Below, piece by piece: positions 8,262-18,037 of a DNA stretch of 64,000 nt (position 1 is the first letter of the stretch; each line of letters begins with the position of its first letter). Location: NCBI GenBank assembly GCA_913019965.1, contig CAJVZR010000001.1, forward strand, positions 1-64,000. Direction: 5' to 3'. The translations under genes and the position numbers were made by a program. The notes beneath the pieces are model-generated. The model was not told the DNA's origin. It searched no databases and worked only from the letters and a program-made list of their open reading frames with translations. Origin of the DNA: an uncultured Oleispira sp. Its GTDB lineage: Bacteria; Pseudomonadota; Gammaproteobacteria; Pseudomonadales; Oceanobacteraceae.

Positions 8262-10673
8262 CTACTTGCGCTTCTTAAACGTTGGTTTGCCTGATTTCTT
8301 AGCACCTTCCTGCTTCACTCCGGCCTTCTCAGCCACGGATTTCTGCAGTTTCTTACCTGGCTTCTTACCTAAGGACTTAACCCCAGGTTTAGAGCCCGGC
8401 TTGCCAAATGCCTTTCCGGAAGGACGGACTCCAGCAGGACGACTGCCTTCAGGCTTCTGTCCAGACTGATGTTGTCCAGGCTTTGCTTGAGCCCCTGTTC
8501 TAGACCGCGGTTTAGCTGCTGCGCCTTTACCACCTGGGCGGCCACGAACACTTTCTCCGGTTTTATTTCTTTGCTGGCGCGCGTATCGATGCTCTGCAGG
8601 CTCTTCTTTTGGAATCAAGGCATTCTTGCCTGAACCGATCATATCTTCGCGCCCCATGTCTTTTAGCGCTTCACGCAACATAGGCCAGCTCTTCGGGTCG
8701 TGATAACGCAAGAAAGCTTTTTGTACACGGCGAGATTTTAACTCGGTATGCACCTTCATCTTCTTCGACTTGTAACTCACGCGCTGTAATGGATTGTGGC
8801 CCGAGTGATACATAGCCGTCGCTAACGACATAGGCGAAGGATAGAAGGTTTGCACCTGATCAACGCGATATTTATTGCGTTTAAGCCATAGTGCAAGGCC
8901 CAACATATCCTCATCTTCACAGCCTGGGTGAGCGGCGATGAAATACGGAATGAGATACTGTTTTTTGCCCGCTTCTTTCGAATATTTATCGAACATTCTC
9001 TTAAATTTATCGTAGGTTCCCATCCCCGGCTTCATCATCATATCGAGGGTATCTTTCTCGGTATGCTCAGGGGCAATTTTCAAATAGCCGCCAACGTGAT
9101 GGGTCACTAGCTCGCGCACGTACTCTGGGTCTTCAACCGCTAGGTCATAACGCAAGCCCGAAGCAATAGCCACACGTTTGATACCCGGCAATGCACGGGC
9201 GCGACGATACAAGGATGTCGTTTGCGAATGATCGGTTACTAGGTTGGTACAAATACTGGGGAATACACAGGATAAGCGACGACAACTGGCGTGAATTTTC
9301 GGATCCTTACAGTTTAGGTGATACATATTGGCCGTCGGCCCACCTAAATCGGAAATCGCACCAGTAAAGCCAGGGGCATGATCGCGAATATCTTCAATTT
9401 CTTTAATTACCGAATCTTGGCTACGACTTTGAATCACACGGCCTTCGTGTTCGGTAATAGAACAGAAGCTGCAACCACCAAAGCAACCACGCATGATATT
9501 GACCGAAAAACGGATCATGTCGTAAGCCGGAATTTTGGCATCACCATACGAAGGATGTGCAATGCGCTGATACGGCAAAGCAAAGACCGCATCCATCTCT
9601 TCAGTCTCTAATGGGATTGGCGGCTGATTCACCCAAATTTCTTTATCACCGTGCTTTTGAATCAAGGCATGGGCGTTTTGCGGATTACTTTCTAAGTGCA
9701 GAATACGTGATGCATGAGCGTACAAAGCCGCATCAGCACGTACTTTTTCAAACGAAGGCAGGCGAATAACGGCCTTCGAGTGGTCAATATCTAACTTACG
9801 GTGCAATGGCATAGGAACGATTTTAACGACGCTCTCATGCTCTTCTAAGCCACTTTCTGAACCTTCCTCATCACCTTTGTTAGTAGAACAGGTCTGATTC
9901 TTGGTATCTTTCATTTCATAAGGATTTGGAATTTCATCCAAGCGCCCTGGCCAGTCGATACGTGTCGAATCGATCTCAGTCCATCCAGCAGGCGTGGCAT
10001 TACGAACAACCGCCGTACCGCGAATATGCTGTAGCTCCTTCATCGTTTTACCCGATGCAAGCTCATGACTGACTTCTACGATGGCGCGCTCAGCGTTTCC
10101 GTATAATAAAATATCAGCGCCGGAATCAATCAATACTGAGCGACGAATTTCATCACTCCAATAATCATATTGCGCAATACGGCGCAAACTGGCTTCAATA
10201 CCGCCCACCATCAGAGGGACGTCTTTATAGGCTTGCTTACATTTTTGGCTGTAGACAATCACCGCACGATCAGGGCGCTTACCTGATACACCATGTGGCG
10301 TATAAGCATCATCGTTACGAACTTTCAGGTCGGCGGTATATTTGTTAATTAGGGAATCCATGTTCCCTGCACTGACCGCGAAATACAGATTCGGCTTACC
10401 CAATGCTTTGAAAGCGTCTAGATCATTCCAGTCTGGCTGACAAATAAGCCCAACACGGAAACCCTGAGACTCCAATAAACGCCCCATAATCGCCATACCA
10501 AAGCTTGGGTGATCTACATAGGCATCACCACAGACGATAATGATGTCGCATGAATCCCAACCTAGTTCATCCATTTCTGCCCGAGACATAGGTAAAAATG
10601 GCGCTGTGCCGTAGCATTCCGCCCAATATCTAGGGTAGGAAAAAAGTTCTGGGGCTTTGGTTACAGTTAACAT
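8262..10673 (-). CDS. ygiQ: YgiQ family radical SAM protein
   Basis: An 803-residue protein of the YgiQ (UPF0313) family. The N-terminal domain is cobalamin-binding-like ([20 protein letters not shown]). The radical SAM cluster motif [10 protein letters not shown], with Cys at CxxxCxxC spacing, lies around residue 395 and carries the 4Fe-4S cluster. The segment [20 protein letters not shown] is also typical. Residues about 700-803 form a Lys/Gly/Pro-rich basic tail that could bind nucleic acid. The reaction is unknown. The start ATG at 10673 is preceded by a GAG-containing site. arsH follows after 15 bases. Confidence 0.93.
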   Translation of the reverse strand: MLTVTKAPELFSYPRYWAECYGTAPFLPMSRAEMDELGWDSCDIIIVCGDAYVDHPSFGMAIMGRLLESQGFRVGLICQPDWNDLDAFKALGKPNLYFAVSAGNMDSLINKYTADLKVRNDDAYTPHGVSGKRPDRAVIVYSQKCKQAYKDVPLMVGGIEASLRRIAQYDYWSDEIRRSVLIDSGADILLYGNAERAIVEVSHELASGKTMKELQHIRGTAVVRNATPAGWTEIDSTRIDWPGRLDEIPNPYEMKDTKNQTCSTNKGDEEGSESGLEEHESVVKIVPMPLHRKLDIDHSKAVIRLPSFEKVRADAALYAHASRILHLESNPQNAHALIQKHGDKEIWVNQPPIPLETEEMDAVFALPYQRIAHPSYGDAKIPAYDMIRFSVNIMRGCFGGCSFCSITEHEGRVIQSRSQDSVIKEIEDIRDHAPGFTGAISDLGGPTANMYHLNCKDPKIHASCRRLSCVFPSICTNLVTDHSQTTSLYRRARALPGIKRVAIASGLRYDLAVEDPEYVRELVTHHVGGYLKIAPEHTEKDTLDMMMKPGMGTYDKFKRMFDKYSKEAGKKQYLIPYFIAAHPGCEDEDMLGLALWLKRNKYRVDQVQTFYPSPMSLATAMYHSGHNPLQRVSYKSKKMKVHTELKSRRVQKAFLRYHDPKSWPMLREALKDMGREDMIGSGKNALIPKEEPAEHRYARQQRNKTGESVRGRPGGKGAAAKPRSRTGAQAKPGQHQSGQKPEGSRPAGVRPSGKAFGKPGSKPGVKSLGKKPGKKLQKSVAEKAGVKQEGAKKSGKPTFKKRK

Positions 10674-10812
10674 TGGGAGCTCACTAAAAGGCTAGCTTAA
10701 GAGGGTTAAACCTTAAACCAGTAAACCTGAGTAATTCAGTAGGGTATAATCTATTGAGGCATTTTCGCAAAATTCGCTCTAATGAGCAAAATAACTTTCG
10801 ATTATTTCATCA

Positions 10813-11103
10813 TCAAGATGAATTTCTCACCTGTTTTTTAATATCAAGCAGACAGTTGCGACATAAACATCCGGTCTCTTCAGCACTAAACCCCAATTGC
10901 TGTAGATACGCAAAGTCTTGGGATTCCAGACCGACACCCCAACACTGACACTGTTCAATATTGGCCGCATTGCAATGAAAACGGCTTTGACAGCGCGGGC
11001 ACTCGACATCAGCAACCGTCAGCGGCTCGACTTGCCGTATGTGATTACCGCCCTCTTTTCTAGCAACCGTTTTTTTATCTCTGTGTTTTTTAGGAGCAGG
11101 CAT
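10813..11103 (-). CDS. Cysteine-rich CWC family protein
   Basis: A 96-residue protein with a basic N-terminus (MPAPKKHRDKKT) and three Cys pairs: CPRC, CQCWG and CLCRNCL. The C-W arrangement in the middle is the signature of the short Cysteine-rich CWC family, probably a zinc-binding fold. The function is unknown. It reads away from ybiT, with about 100 bases between the two starts, so the region 11104-11206 should carry both promoters. ygiQ lies downstream on the same strand after about 140 bases. Confidence 0.8.
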   Translation of the reverse strand: MPAPKKHRDKKTVARKEGGNHIRQVEPLTVADVECPRCQSRFHCNAANIEQCQCWGVGLESQDFAYLQQLGFSAEETGCLCRNCLLDIKKQVRNSS

Positions 11104-11206
11104 TTAAGTACTCAAGCAAAGTCTGTATAATTCGCCCTCAATTTTATAGGTCGCAGGCTCATAGAGCCAGCGCTTAAGCCACGTACGTTATTTCAGGGTC
11201 TGTCCA

Positions 11207-12796
11207 TTGATTTCTACCGCTAATATCACCATGCAATTTGGCGCCAAGCCTTTGTTTGAAAACATCTCCGTTAAATTCGGTGATGGCAATCGCTACGGCC
11301 TAATCGGCGCCAACGGTTGTGGTAAGTCAACTTTTATGAAAATCCTAGACGGTAGCCTTGAGCCATCTGCGGGTAACGTATCCATTACGCCAAACGAACG
11401 CCTAGGTAAGCTACACCAAGACCAGTTCGCCTTTGAAGATCAGATCGTTATCGATACGGTAATGATGGGTAATAAAGAGCTTTGGGCAATCAAAGAAGAG
11501 CGAGATGCAATTTACGCTAATCTTGAAGCTACCGAAGAAGAATATATGCGCGCCGCTGAACTTGAGAGTGAATTCGCTGACATGGACGGCTATACCGCTG
11601 AATCTCGCGCTGGTGAATTGCTATTAGGCGCCGGCATTGATTCTGAATTACATACGGGATTAATGTCAGGTGTTGCACCAGGTTTAAAAGTCCGCGTACT
11701 TTTAGCCCAAGCATTGTTCTCTAACCCAGACATCTTGCTGCTTGATGAACCAACCAACAACTTGGACATCAATACCATTCGCTGGTTAGAAAGCCTGCTA
11801 GACGACATGAAGTGCACCATGGTTATCATCTCCCACGACCGCCACTTCTTAAACTCGGTTTGTACTCACATGGCCGATATCGATTATGGCGATATCAAGA
11901 TCTTCCCAGGCAACTACGATGACTACATGATTGCATCAACCCAAGCCCGCGAACGCCAGCAAGCAGATAACGCTAAGAAGAAGACTCAAATTGCTGAATT
12001 ACAGCAGTTTGTTAGCCGCTTCTCTGCTAACGCATCTAAAGCGAAGCAAGCAACTTCACGCCAGAAGCAGCTGGATAAAATCCAATTGGACCACATCAAG
12101 CCTTCAAGCCGTCAAAATCCATTTATGCGTTTTGAATTTGAGAAGAAGCTACACCGTACTGCCCTTGAAGTTGAAAAGTTGGGCCATACGTACGAAACTG
12201 AAATGCTGTTCAAAAACTCGAACATCATGATCCCAGCTGGGGAAAAAGTAGCCATCATTGGTGCTAACGGTGCGGGTAAGACGACCCTAATGAAGTGTTT
12301 GGTAGATGAAATACAACCTTCTGAAGGTACTATCAAGTGGTCTGAGAATGCATCTTTAGGCTACTACGCTCAGGATCATGAATACGAATTCCCAACAGAC
12401 ATGCCAATGTTTGATTGGATGTCTCAGTTCCGCACTCCAGAACATGATGATCAAGCGGTACGCGGCACTTTAGGTCGTTTACTGTTCAACCAAGACGACA
12501 TTAAGAAAAACGTTAAGGTATGCTCTGGTGGTGAAAAAGGTCGTTTATTATTTGGTAAGTTGATGATGCAAAATCACAACGTATTATTATTAGATGAACC
12601 AACTAACCACATGGATATGGAATCAATCGAATCCATCAACATGGCGCTTGAAATGTTCGAAGGTACTTTGATCTTCGTATCTCACGACCGTGAGTTCGTG
12701 AGTTCTTTGGCTACTCGTATCATCGAGATTAAAGACCACGAAATCGTAGATTTCCACGGTACTTATGACGAGTACTTACGCTCTCAAGGCATTTAA
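11207..12796 (+). CDS. ybiT: ABC-F family ATPase YbiT
   Basis: A 529-residue ABC-F protein closely resembling E. coli YbiT from end to end. Two nucleotide-binding domains carry Walker A motifs GANGCGKST (about residue 34) and GANGAGKTT (about residue 350), a signature CSGGEKGR around residue 438, and Walker B segments [11 protein letters not shown] and [11 protein letters not shown]. No transmembrane segment is present. ABC-F proteins act on the ribosome E site. The start is a TTG at 11207 with an AGGG site eight bases upstream; the next in-frame ATG would cut into the first domain. A strong terminator follows. Confidence 0.95.
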   Translation: MISTANITMQFGAKPLFENISVKFGDGNRYGLIGANGCGKSTFMKILDGSLEPSAGNVSITPNERLGKLHQDQFAFEDQIVIDTVMMGNKELWAIKEERDAIYANLEATEEEYMRAAELESEFADMDGYTAESRAGELLLGAGIDSELHTGLMSGVAPGLKVRVLLAQALFSNPDILLLDEPTNNLDINTIRWLESLLDDMKCTMVIISHDRHFLNSVCTHMADIDYGDIKIFPGNYDDYMIASTQARERQQADNAKKKTQIAELQQFVSRFSANASKAKQATSRQKQLDKIQLDHIKPSSRQNPFMRFEFEKKLHRTALEVEKLGHTYETEMLFKNSNIMIPAGEKVAIIGANGAGKTTLMKCLVDEIQPSEGTIKWSENASLGYYAQDHEYEFPTDMPMFDWMSQFRTPEHDDQAVRGTLGRLLFNQDDIKKNVKVCSGGEKGRLLFGKLMMQNHNVLLLDEPTNHMDMESIESINMALEMFEGTLIFVSHDREFVSSLATRIIEIKDHEIVDFHGTYDEYLRSQGI

Positions 12797-12822
12797 TTCT
12801 GACTCAGAGTTAAATTTCTTGC

Positions 12823-12867
12823 AAAAAATAGCGCTACTTGGTTTTACTGAGTTAGCGCTATTTTTTT
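12823..12867 (+). terminator. Intrinsic terminator after ybiT
   Basis: AAAAAATAGCGCTA (12823-12836) pairs with TAGCGCTATTTTTT (12853-12866) across a 16-base loop, followed by a T-run. Confidence 0.85.
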
Positions 12868-12985
12868 GTCTTGGGTTTACGGCTGAAAATTAAAAGTTTT
12901 CCTCATGAATGGGTTGCTGGGTTTAAGTATTAGGCGTCATACATTATTTATTGGAAGACTCTGGATTTACATAAATATTTGCGGT

Positions 12986-13106
12986 GAGGTATTAGGTGAT
13001 TTGTTCAAAGCCCTTCTGCAGCAGGGAGCTGCAGAAAGGTTACAGATAGAAGGAGGTACGACTGGCGTATTCACAGCGTGGCAAAGAACGAATTACCTAA
13101 TACCTC
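12986..13106 (+). repeat. Structured inverted-repeat element, possible small mobile or RNA element
   Basis: Outer arms at 12986-13006 and 13086-13106 pair over 21 positions. Nineteen are Watson-Crick, and the other two are G-U wobbles when read as plus-strand RNA (they would be A-C mismatches on the minus strand). Inside is a second hairpin, TTCTGCAGC (13014-13022), loop AGGGA, GCTGCAGAA (13028-13036), extended by GCC/GGT. The remaining 45 bases contain AAGGAGGT (13050-13057). This fills most of the 380-base gap between ybiT and the glycosyltransferase gene. It could be a MITE-like or REP-like repeat or a structured RNA; I cannot tell which. Confidence 0.6.
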
Positions 13107-13147
13107 GCGAGATAACGTCCAAATAACTACCCTTAAGTAAAGCCAAT

Positions 13148-13195
13148 AGCTTTTCAGCTTTTCAGCTTTTCAGCTTTTCAGCTTTTCAGCTTTTC
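13148..13195. repeat. Six tandem copies of the octamer AGCTTTTC
   Basis: Six perfect head-to-tail copies of AGCTTTTC. The array covers the 3' end of the minus-strand glycosyltransferase gene, whose stop codon TGA (13178-13180) lies inside the repeat. On the coding strand the unit is GAAAAGCT. Because the period is 8, each further copy shifts the frame, but the stop is met within the first copies, so changes in copy number beyond them would not change the protein. Confidence 0.95.
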
Positions 13196-14398
13196 AAAAA
13201 GAAAATTCTGCTCAACCAAGGCAAGCTGCAGTAACAATTCATTATGGGCATTAGCTTGCTCATATTTCTCATGAAACAAACCCGCCGCTACTTTTTTTTG
13301 TCGACTGTTTACCTTTTTCAGCCCCAATAAAGCAGAATCGACATCAGCCAGATTCAATTGAATACCGGCATTCAAAGCCTCTACCCTTTTTGCCATCAAG
13401 AACTGCTCAACATGCAAAGGAAACAATGCGACAGGTATTCCTGCCTTCATAAACAAAGAAACTGAACTAATGCCGCCATTTAAAATCGCAAAGGTCGACT
13501 TCTCTAATACATCTTGCATATTTACAGGCTTGTTAATATAAAGAATATGCCTAGATCGATGAGTATTAATAATTGATTCAGGGATGCCATCGGCCAAAAC
13601 GATCGCACTGCACTCAATCGCCTGTAGAGTTTTTAATAATACAGGCGTTTCGACAGACCCCTTTATATGACAATAAATTTTTGGACCCTTGAAATGAGGA
13701 AAAACGGCCGGTTCTGAAAATTCAGCTACAGAACTGCCTACATAAATCGTATCCCTACGCTGAACAGCACTTCGATATCCATAATGATCCAACTCAGAAT
13801 AGGTTTGAAAAATACAAGAATCTAAATCTGAAAATAAGTCTGCAAGATTATTAATCCTCGGCAAAGAAAATTCGATACATACCTTATTGATATTTTTAAC
13901 CAGGTCCTCTTCATAACGAATGATATCCTGCTTCGCTAAATCCCCAGGAAAAAATACACCCGCAGGTCGATTATCATCGGGCACAGAAAACGCAGAGCCG
14001 ACGGATATTTTAGCCACTGCCATATTACGAGCTGCAAGCAATGCCGTCGGTGCATGATCAATCAAGATCAAATCAGGTTTTACAAATGAGAATAAATTGG
14101 CCCAAGCATTAACTAAGCCCGATAACGAGTCACTATGATGATAGCCACAGCGACGTAAAAAATCAGCGTAACTTCTCGGCGCTTGCTTTTCCACCCCTAA
14201 CTCAGCAGTTGAATCTGCAAAAGGTGCAGCTAATACATTAATCGTCACGTCAGCGAATAATCGCTTAAGCTTAGAAGCATCTCGACCCGCGACCCAAATT
14301 TCATGGCCTTTATTGTGGTAGAAACGCGCAACAGCCTGCAACGATAATAAATGCTGATAATCTGTTCCCAACTCCCAACACAATAAAATACGAGACAC
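13178..14398 (-). CDS. GT1-like (UGT/MGT-type) glycosyltransferase
   Basis: A 406-residue GT-B fold protein. The N-terminus SRILLCWELGTDYQHLLSL is the family's typical first strand and loop, though with TDYQH where GxGLGH is common. The C-terminal nucleotide-sugar half shows AILNGGISSVSLFMKAGIP and PLHVEQFLMAKRVEALNAG, the donor-binding signature. It probably transfers a sugar from a UDP-sugar to a lipid or small acceptor in the cytosol. The start is GTG with a GGGAG site seven bases upstream. The 3' end runs into an octamer repeat. No other sugar gene is adjacent. Confidence 0.78.
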   Translation of the reverse strand: MSRILLCWELGTDYQHLLSLQAVARFYHNKGHEIWVAGRDASKLKRLFADVTINVLAAPFADSTAELGVEKQAPRSYADFLRRCGYHHSDSLSGLVNAWANLFSFVKPDLILIDHAPTALLAARNMAVAKISVGSAFSVPDDNRPAGVFFPGDLAKQDIIRYEEDLVKNINKVCIEFSLPRINNLADLFSDLDSCIFQTYSELDHYGYRSAVQRRDTIYVGSSVAEFSEPAVFPHFKGPKIYCHIKGSVETPVLLKTLQAIECSAIVLADGIPESIINTHRSRHILYINKPVNMQDVLEKSTFAILNGGISSVSLFMKAGIPVALFPLHVEQFLMAKRVEALNAGIQLNLADVDSALLGLKKVNSRQKKVAAGLFHEKYEQANAHNELLLQLALVEQNFLFEKLKS

Positions 14399-14501
14399 GG
14401 AAAACTCCCTTTATTTTTTATCAGTAGATTATTTTGCAAAGGGAAGACTAAAGCAAGACTTTAAAATAGAAGGGAAAGTAAAAAGAAGGGGTATAAACAA
14501 A

Positions 14502-14523
14502 ACAAGCAGCCAGAGCTGCTTGT
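14502..14523 (-). terminator. Intrinsic terminator after the 96-residue gene
   Basis: ACAAGCAGC (14502-14510), loop CAGA, GCTGCTTGT (14515-14523). On the minus strand TTTTGTTT follows. Confidence 0.7.
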
Positions 14524-14553
14524 AGAATTAGATCTATGAGTATTACTTAACCA

Positions 14554-14844
14554 TTAATAACAAATCGCGCCTTGCTGAAAGCTGTCATCTAAATCCACTG
14601 TCCACGCGACGTGGTGCTTCTCAATTTCGGTAAGGAGGCGCTCTGCACGAAGGCCCTGAAACTGGACTGCTAACATAGTCCGATAAGATAAGGTAAGACT
14701 GGCATCATCAAGAGCCATGACTTGTTCCATTGAAAAAGCGCCGGTACTGACTAACTCCTTGCGCCAAACATTAACATCTTTTTCACTGGTCACCATATGA
14801 TCGACCAAAGGTTGAATTAAACTTGCTTTATCGAGTTGCCCCAT
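14554..14844 (-). CDS. Hypothetical 96-residue protein
   Basis: A 96-residue, probably helical cytosolic protein (MGQLDKASLIQPLVDHMV at the start, a short hydrophobic C-terminus QQGAICY). I recognise no domain. It is likely a true gene: it has a GGAGAG ribosome binding site at proper spacing before the ATG and an intrinsic terminator 30 bases after the stop, so it forms a single-gene unit. The 167 bases upstream to the AraC gene are AT-rich and show nothing else. Confidence 0.6.
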   Translation of the reverse strand: MGQLDKASLIQPLVDHMVTSEKDVNVWRKELVSTGAFSMEQVMALDDASLTLSYRTMLAVQFQGLRAERLLTEIEKHHVAWTVDLDDSFQQGAICY

Positions 14845-15011
14845 CGCCTGCTCTCCAATCTTGCTGTTTAAGTATTAATAACTTTGGTCTTATTTTGAAC
14901 AAATAACCAGTCTTATACAGCAAAACAGTATTGAGAATAACTACATAATAAATGGATATTTCTTACCAATAATTACATATAGTATACAATGAGTTCTAAG
15001 CTATTGTTTTT

Positions 15012-16118
15012 CTAGCGATTTTTTTGGTTACGGTACTCAATCGGCGTTACTTCAGTCCAACGTTTAAAAGCGCGGTAAAAAGTACTAGGCTCAGAGAAAC
15101 CGGTTAAATAAACAATCTCATCAATGGTTTCATCGGTATTGGCCAATAGACGTTTAGCAAGATTACAACGATACTCCGCCAGCAACTGATTAAAATTGGT
15201 ATTGGCCTCAGCTAATCGAGTGCGCAAAGTCCGAGGCTTAATATCTAGGCGAGCAGCGACCTGCTCTAAATTTACCTGACCCGTCTCAAGGATTTCACCA
15301 ATAATTCGATTCACTCGAGCAACAACATCTTGGCGCTCAAGCTTAGCAACATGCTCGCTGGCAAGCTTCTCGTGCAATTGAAGAAGTTCAGGCTCAGCAT
15401 GCAATGACGGAATATCTAAATAGTGCGAACTAAAGAACAGTCGATTATCGGCCTGACCAAATAAAACTTCACAGCCATAAATACGCTGATGCTCTTCGAT
15501 ACCGCCATCTAATTGGTGGGTAAAATGTACACGATTAAGCTTAAAATCTTGATCCGTGACATAACTAAAAAACTTAACCAAACCCAAAGCAACAGCTTCT
15601 GAGAGGTGACGCAAGTCTTTAACCTTTTCACTTGAAGAAGAAACCTTGATCGAGGCCTCATCATCAATCATTTCAAAGGTCGCTAATGTAGCGTCGCTTA
15701 ATAGTCGCTGATAATTCAGTGAACGGTTCAAACCATCACCAAAAGTAGGACTGCTTAAAAACAGATATTGTAATACCTGGCCTTTATAAACTGGCATTTT
15801 TTCAGCGATATGCAAGCCAATATGAGGGTCACCACTGACATCTTCCAACACCTGCCAGAACAGATTCTGAGCATCATGAGGCGTACGAGCGTTACGATCA
15901 TTTAAAAGCTCAGCTTTTACACCGCAACGTTCAAAAATCAAAGGGATATCAAGTTTTAACTCCAGCATGGCTTGATAAGCCAACTGTAATAAAATACCTG
16001 AGTCACGAAGTTCCGCAATACCACCAGACATAAAGACTAATTTCAATCGAATAAGACTGAATTTTGCCAGAACAAGCGTGGACTGCAAGCACTCATTGAC
16101 CAAACTGACGTTATTCAT
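15012..16118 (-). CDS. AraC family transcriptional regulator with arabinose-binding-like N-domain
   Basis: A 368-residue regulator of the OruR/ArgR-like AraC subgroup. Residues about 35-220 form the PF12625-type ligand-binding domain (LAYQAMLELKLDIPLIFERCG, FWQVLEDVSGDPHIGLHIAE). Residues about 280-365 form the two-helix-turn-helix DNA-binding domain (ARLDIKPRTLRTRLAEAN, IVYLTGFSEPSTFYRAFKRW). It is divergent from the MaoC-like gene, sharing an 89-base intergenic region, so it may control that gene. The start is uncertain: a later ATG at 16031 begins MSGGIAELRDSG and also gives a complete domain; neither site has a clear Shine-Dalgarno. Confidence 0.88.
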   Translation of the reverse strand: MNNVSLVNECLQSTLVLAKFSLIRLKLVFMSGGIAELRDSGILLQLAYQAMLELKLDIPLIFERCGVKAELLNDRNARTPHDAQNLFWQVLEDVSGDPHIGLHIAEKMPVYKGQVLQYLFLSSPTFGDGLNRSLNYQRLLSDATLATFEMIDDEASIKVSSSSEKVKDLRHLSEAVALGLVKFFSYVTDQDFKLNRVHFTHQLDGGIEEHQRIYGCEVLFGQADNRLFFSSHYLDIPSLHAEPELLQLHEKLASEHVAKLERQDVVARVNRIIGEILETGQVNLEQVAARLDIKPRTLRTRLAEANTNFNQLLAEYRCNLAKRLLANTDETIDEIVYLTGFSEPSTFYRAFKRWTEVTPIEYRNQKNR

Positions 16119-16207
16119 TCGCAGAGCCAGCCAATGGCGAGAAATTAGACCGAGTTAGACTAGGGATAACTAATTATAATTCTCACCACATTTGTACCGG
16201 ATACCTC

Positions 16208-17080
16208 ATGCAACAATCTTCACGTGTAATCATCAATCAAACTCCCAGCACCCTTAACCTATACCGCCGAGCACTCTTTGCCAAAGGCTTAAAAGGTAGC
16301 ACACCTAAATTACCCACAACCAGCATCACTCTTGCAAATATCAAAGCTGACGAAAAGAAAGTTAATCAATATCGTAATGTTTGTGGATTCAATCAAGATA
16401 ACAATTTACTGCCCATTACTTTTCCTCACATACTCGCTTTCCCACTGCACCTTGAGCTGATGCTACTTAAAGAATTTCCTTTTGCGGTGATGGGTATGGT
16501 GCATATCCGCAATGAAATAACTCAATATCGCGCAATCAATCTATTAGAAACCATGGATGTAAGTTGTCGCTTCAGCGACATTCGAAAAACAGACAAGGGT
16601 TTTGATGTTGATATTAAAACTGAGATTCACATTACCGGCGAACTGGTTTGGGAAAGTATCAGCACTAACCTTGTACGCAAGAAAACCGATATAAAACCTG
16701 CGCCAAAAGCTCAAGAGCCATCACAACTGGTAGACTTACCCTATAAAGAATTTTGGAACCTTTCTTCAGATTTAGGCCGCCGCTACGCCTTAATTTCAGG
16801 TGACTCAAACCCTATTCACTTATTTTCCTTAAGTGCCAAATTATTTGGTTTTAAAGGCCATATTGCTCATGGCATGTGGACCAAAGCTCGCGTAGCCGCA
16901 GCTCTGTGTGAAAAACTCGATACTGACGCCTGTAAAATCATTGTCGACTTCAAACTTCCTATTTTTCTACCGACATCCATCCAATTGAACTATGACCAAC
17001 AAGGAAGCTCAATCAATTTTGATATCCGCGATGAAACAGGTATTAAGCCACATATGAAAGGTCAAGTTTTCGCTCTTTAA
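16208..17080 (+). CDS. MaoC-like hotdog-fold dehydratase
   Basis: A 290-residue protein whose C-terminal half holds the MaoC/(R)-hydratase signature: YALISGDSNPIHLFSLSAKL followed by HIAHGMW, with Asp/His as likely catalytic residues and a hotdog fold. The N-terminal half (about residues 60-150) looks like a second, degenerate hotdog repeat. It probably acts on an acyl-CoA or acyl-ACP thioester in the cytosol. It lies divergently from an AraC regulator. No other fatty-acid gene adjoins it. The downstream gap to the outer-membrane protein gene is about 200 bases with no clear signal. Confidence 0.8.
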   Translation: MQQSSRVIINQTPSTLNLYRRALFAKGLKGSTPKLPTTSITLANIKADEKKVNQYRNVCGFNQDNNLLPITFPHILAFPLHLELMLLKEFPFAVMGMVHIRNEITQYRAINLLETMDVSCRFSDIRKTDKGFDVDIKTEIHITGELVWESISTNLVRKKTDIKPAPKAQEPSQLVDLPYKEFWNLSSDLGRRYALISGDSNPIHLFSLSAKLFGFKGHIAHGMWTKARVAAALCEKLDTDACKIIVDFKLPIFLPTSIQLNYDQQGSSINFDIRDETGIKPHMKGQVFAL

Positions 17081-17281
17081 CAACCTCACTAGGTTATGGC
17101 CATTTCCTCAGCCATAGCCTAGAACTCCGAAATACCTGCCTCACTAGATTTAAAGATATTGTAAAGCCTGCTATTGAAACAAAGTTATTTGACAACAAGC
17201 GGGTTTAGGGCTGTGCCAAGCACCTCATTTCTGGTTAAATAAGGTAAAAAAATAACAGATACAAAATTGGACGACTCACCC

Positions 17282-18037
17282 ATGCCTGCCAGTAAAATAC
17301 AAAGCACCTCTAAATTCCGTATCGGTAAATTATCAGCGGCCGTTATTGCGTTATCCATGAGCGCTAGTCTTTTCGCATCTGAAGGAGGGTTTATAGGTGT
17401 TTATGGCGGTGGCGCTAGCTCACAAGAAGCAGATTCAACCAGTTCCACGTTTAAAATTCTTACCGGCGCACACATAACTTCACGCTTAACTCTTGAATTT
17501 GGTTACGTAAACTTTGGCGCTACGAGTTACGATGACCCGGAAGCCATTAACCTAGGCAATAACAATCAAAACATCTCTTTCAATAATGCTGAGCATGGCT
17601 CAATAGCTTTTGGCCAATTAGGCGAAGCAACCATTGTTGATCCAGGTAAAGATACATATGATGCGAAAGGCAGTGCTGAATTTACTGGCATGAGCGAATT
17701 TACACCAGAAGGTGCACTAATTAACTTTCGTTATCGCTTCCCCATGCTAGACAGCTTAGATTTCTTTCTTAAAACCGGTTTCTTTGCTTGGGTCGCTGAT
17801 TATAAAACCATTAAAATTACTGCCGTGCAAAATGCGACTGCTGCCGACTTGATCCCAACAACTGAAAAAACCAGTCAAACTTCGGGAGTCAACGCTATTT
17901 CAGGGGCTGGATTTATTTACAAGCCAATGCCGCAACTTTCACTTCGCGCCGAACTTGAAAGCACAGCGATCAGCAGCTTTGAAATGCCTCGCACTCGCCT
18001 GCAAAATCTATCATTTGGAATAAACTGGGAGTTTTAA
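17282..18037 (+). CDS. Putative outer-membrane beta-barrel protein
   Basis: A 251-residue exported protein. The signal peptide (KLSAAVIALSMSASLFAS) is followed by alternating beta strands (GGFIGVYGGGASS, RLTLEFGYVNFGATSYD, ALINFRYRFPM, FFLKTGFFAWVADYK, SLRAELESTAI) and a terminal aromatic residue (SFGINWEF), the signature of an 8-stranded OmpA/OmpW-like barrel. The ligand is unknown. I chose the ATG at 17282; an in-frame TTG at 17267 has no better site. The stop overlaps the 3' end of the convergent hybrid kinase gene by four bases. Confidence 0.75.
   Translation: MPASKIQSTSKFRIGKLSAAVIALSMSASLFASEGGFIGVYGGGASSQEADSTSSTFKILTGAHITSRLTLEFGYVNFGATSYDDPEAINLGNNNQNISFNNAEHGSIAFGQLGEATIVDPGKDTYDAKGSAEFTGMSEFTPEGALINFRYRFPMLDSLDFFLKTGFFAWVADYKTIKITAVQNATAADLIPTTEKTSQTSGVNAISGAGFIYKPMPQLSLRAELESTAISSFEMPRTRLQNLSFGINWEF

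Noticed and set aside
9378-9611. Long frame antisense to ygiQ
   Set aside because: It lies inside a clear gene on the other strand and has no ribosome site or domain.
12986-13106. Integron attC site
   Set aside because: The GTTRRRY core and its partner RYYYAAC are not present at the ends, and there is no gene cassette array or integrase.
12905-13126. 73-codon plus-strand frame
   Set aside because: It runs through the inverted-repeat element, has no good ribosome site, and its protein shows no domain; the folded repeat explains the sequence better.
13148-13195. CRISPR array
   Set aside because: The unit is 8 bp with no spacers.
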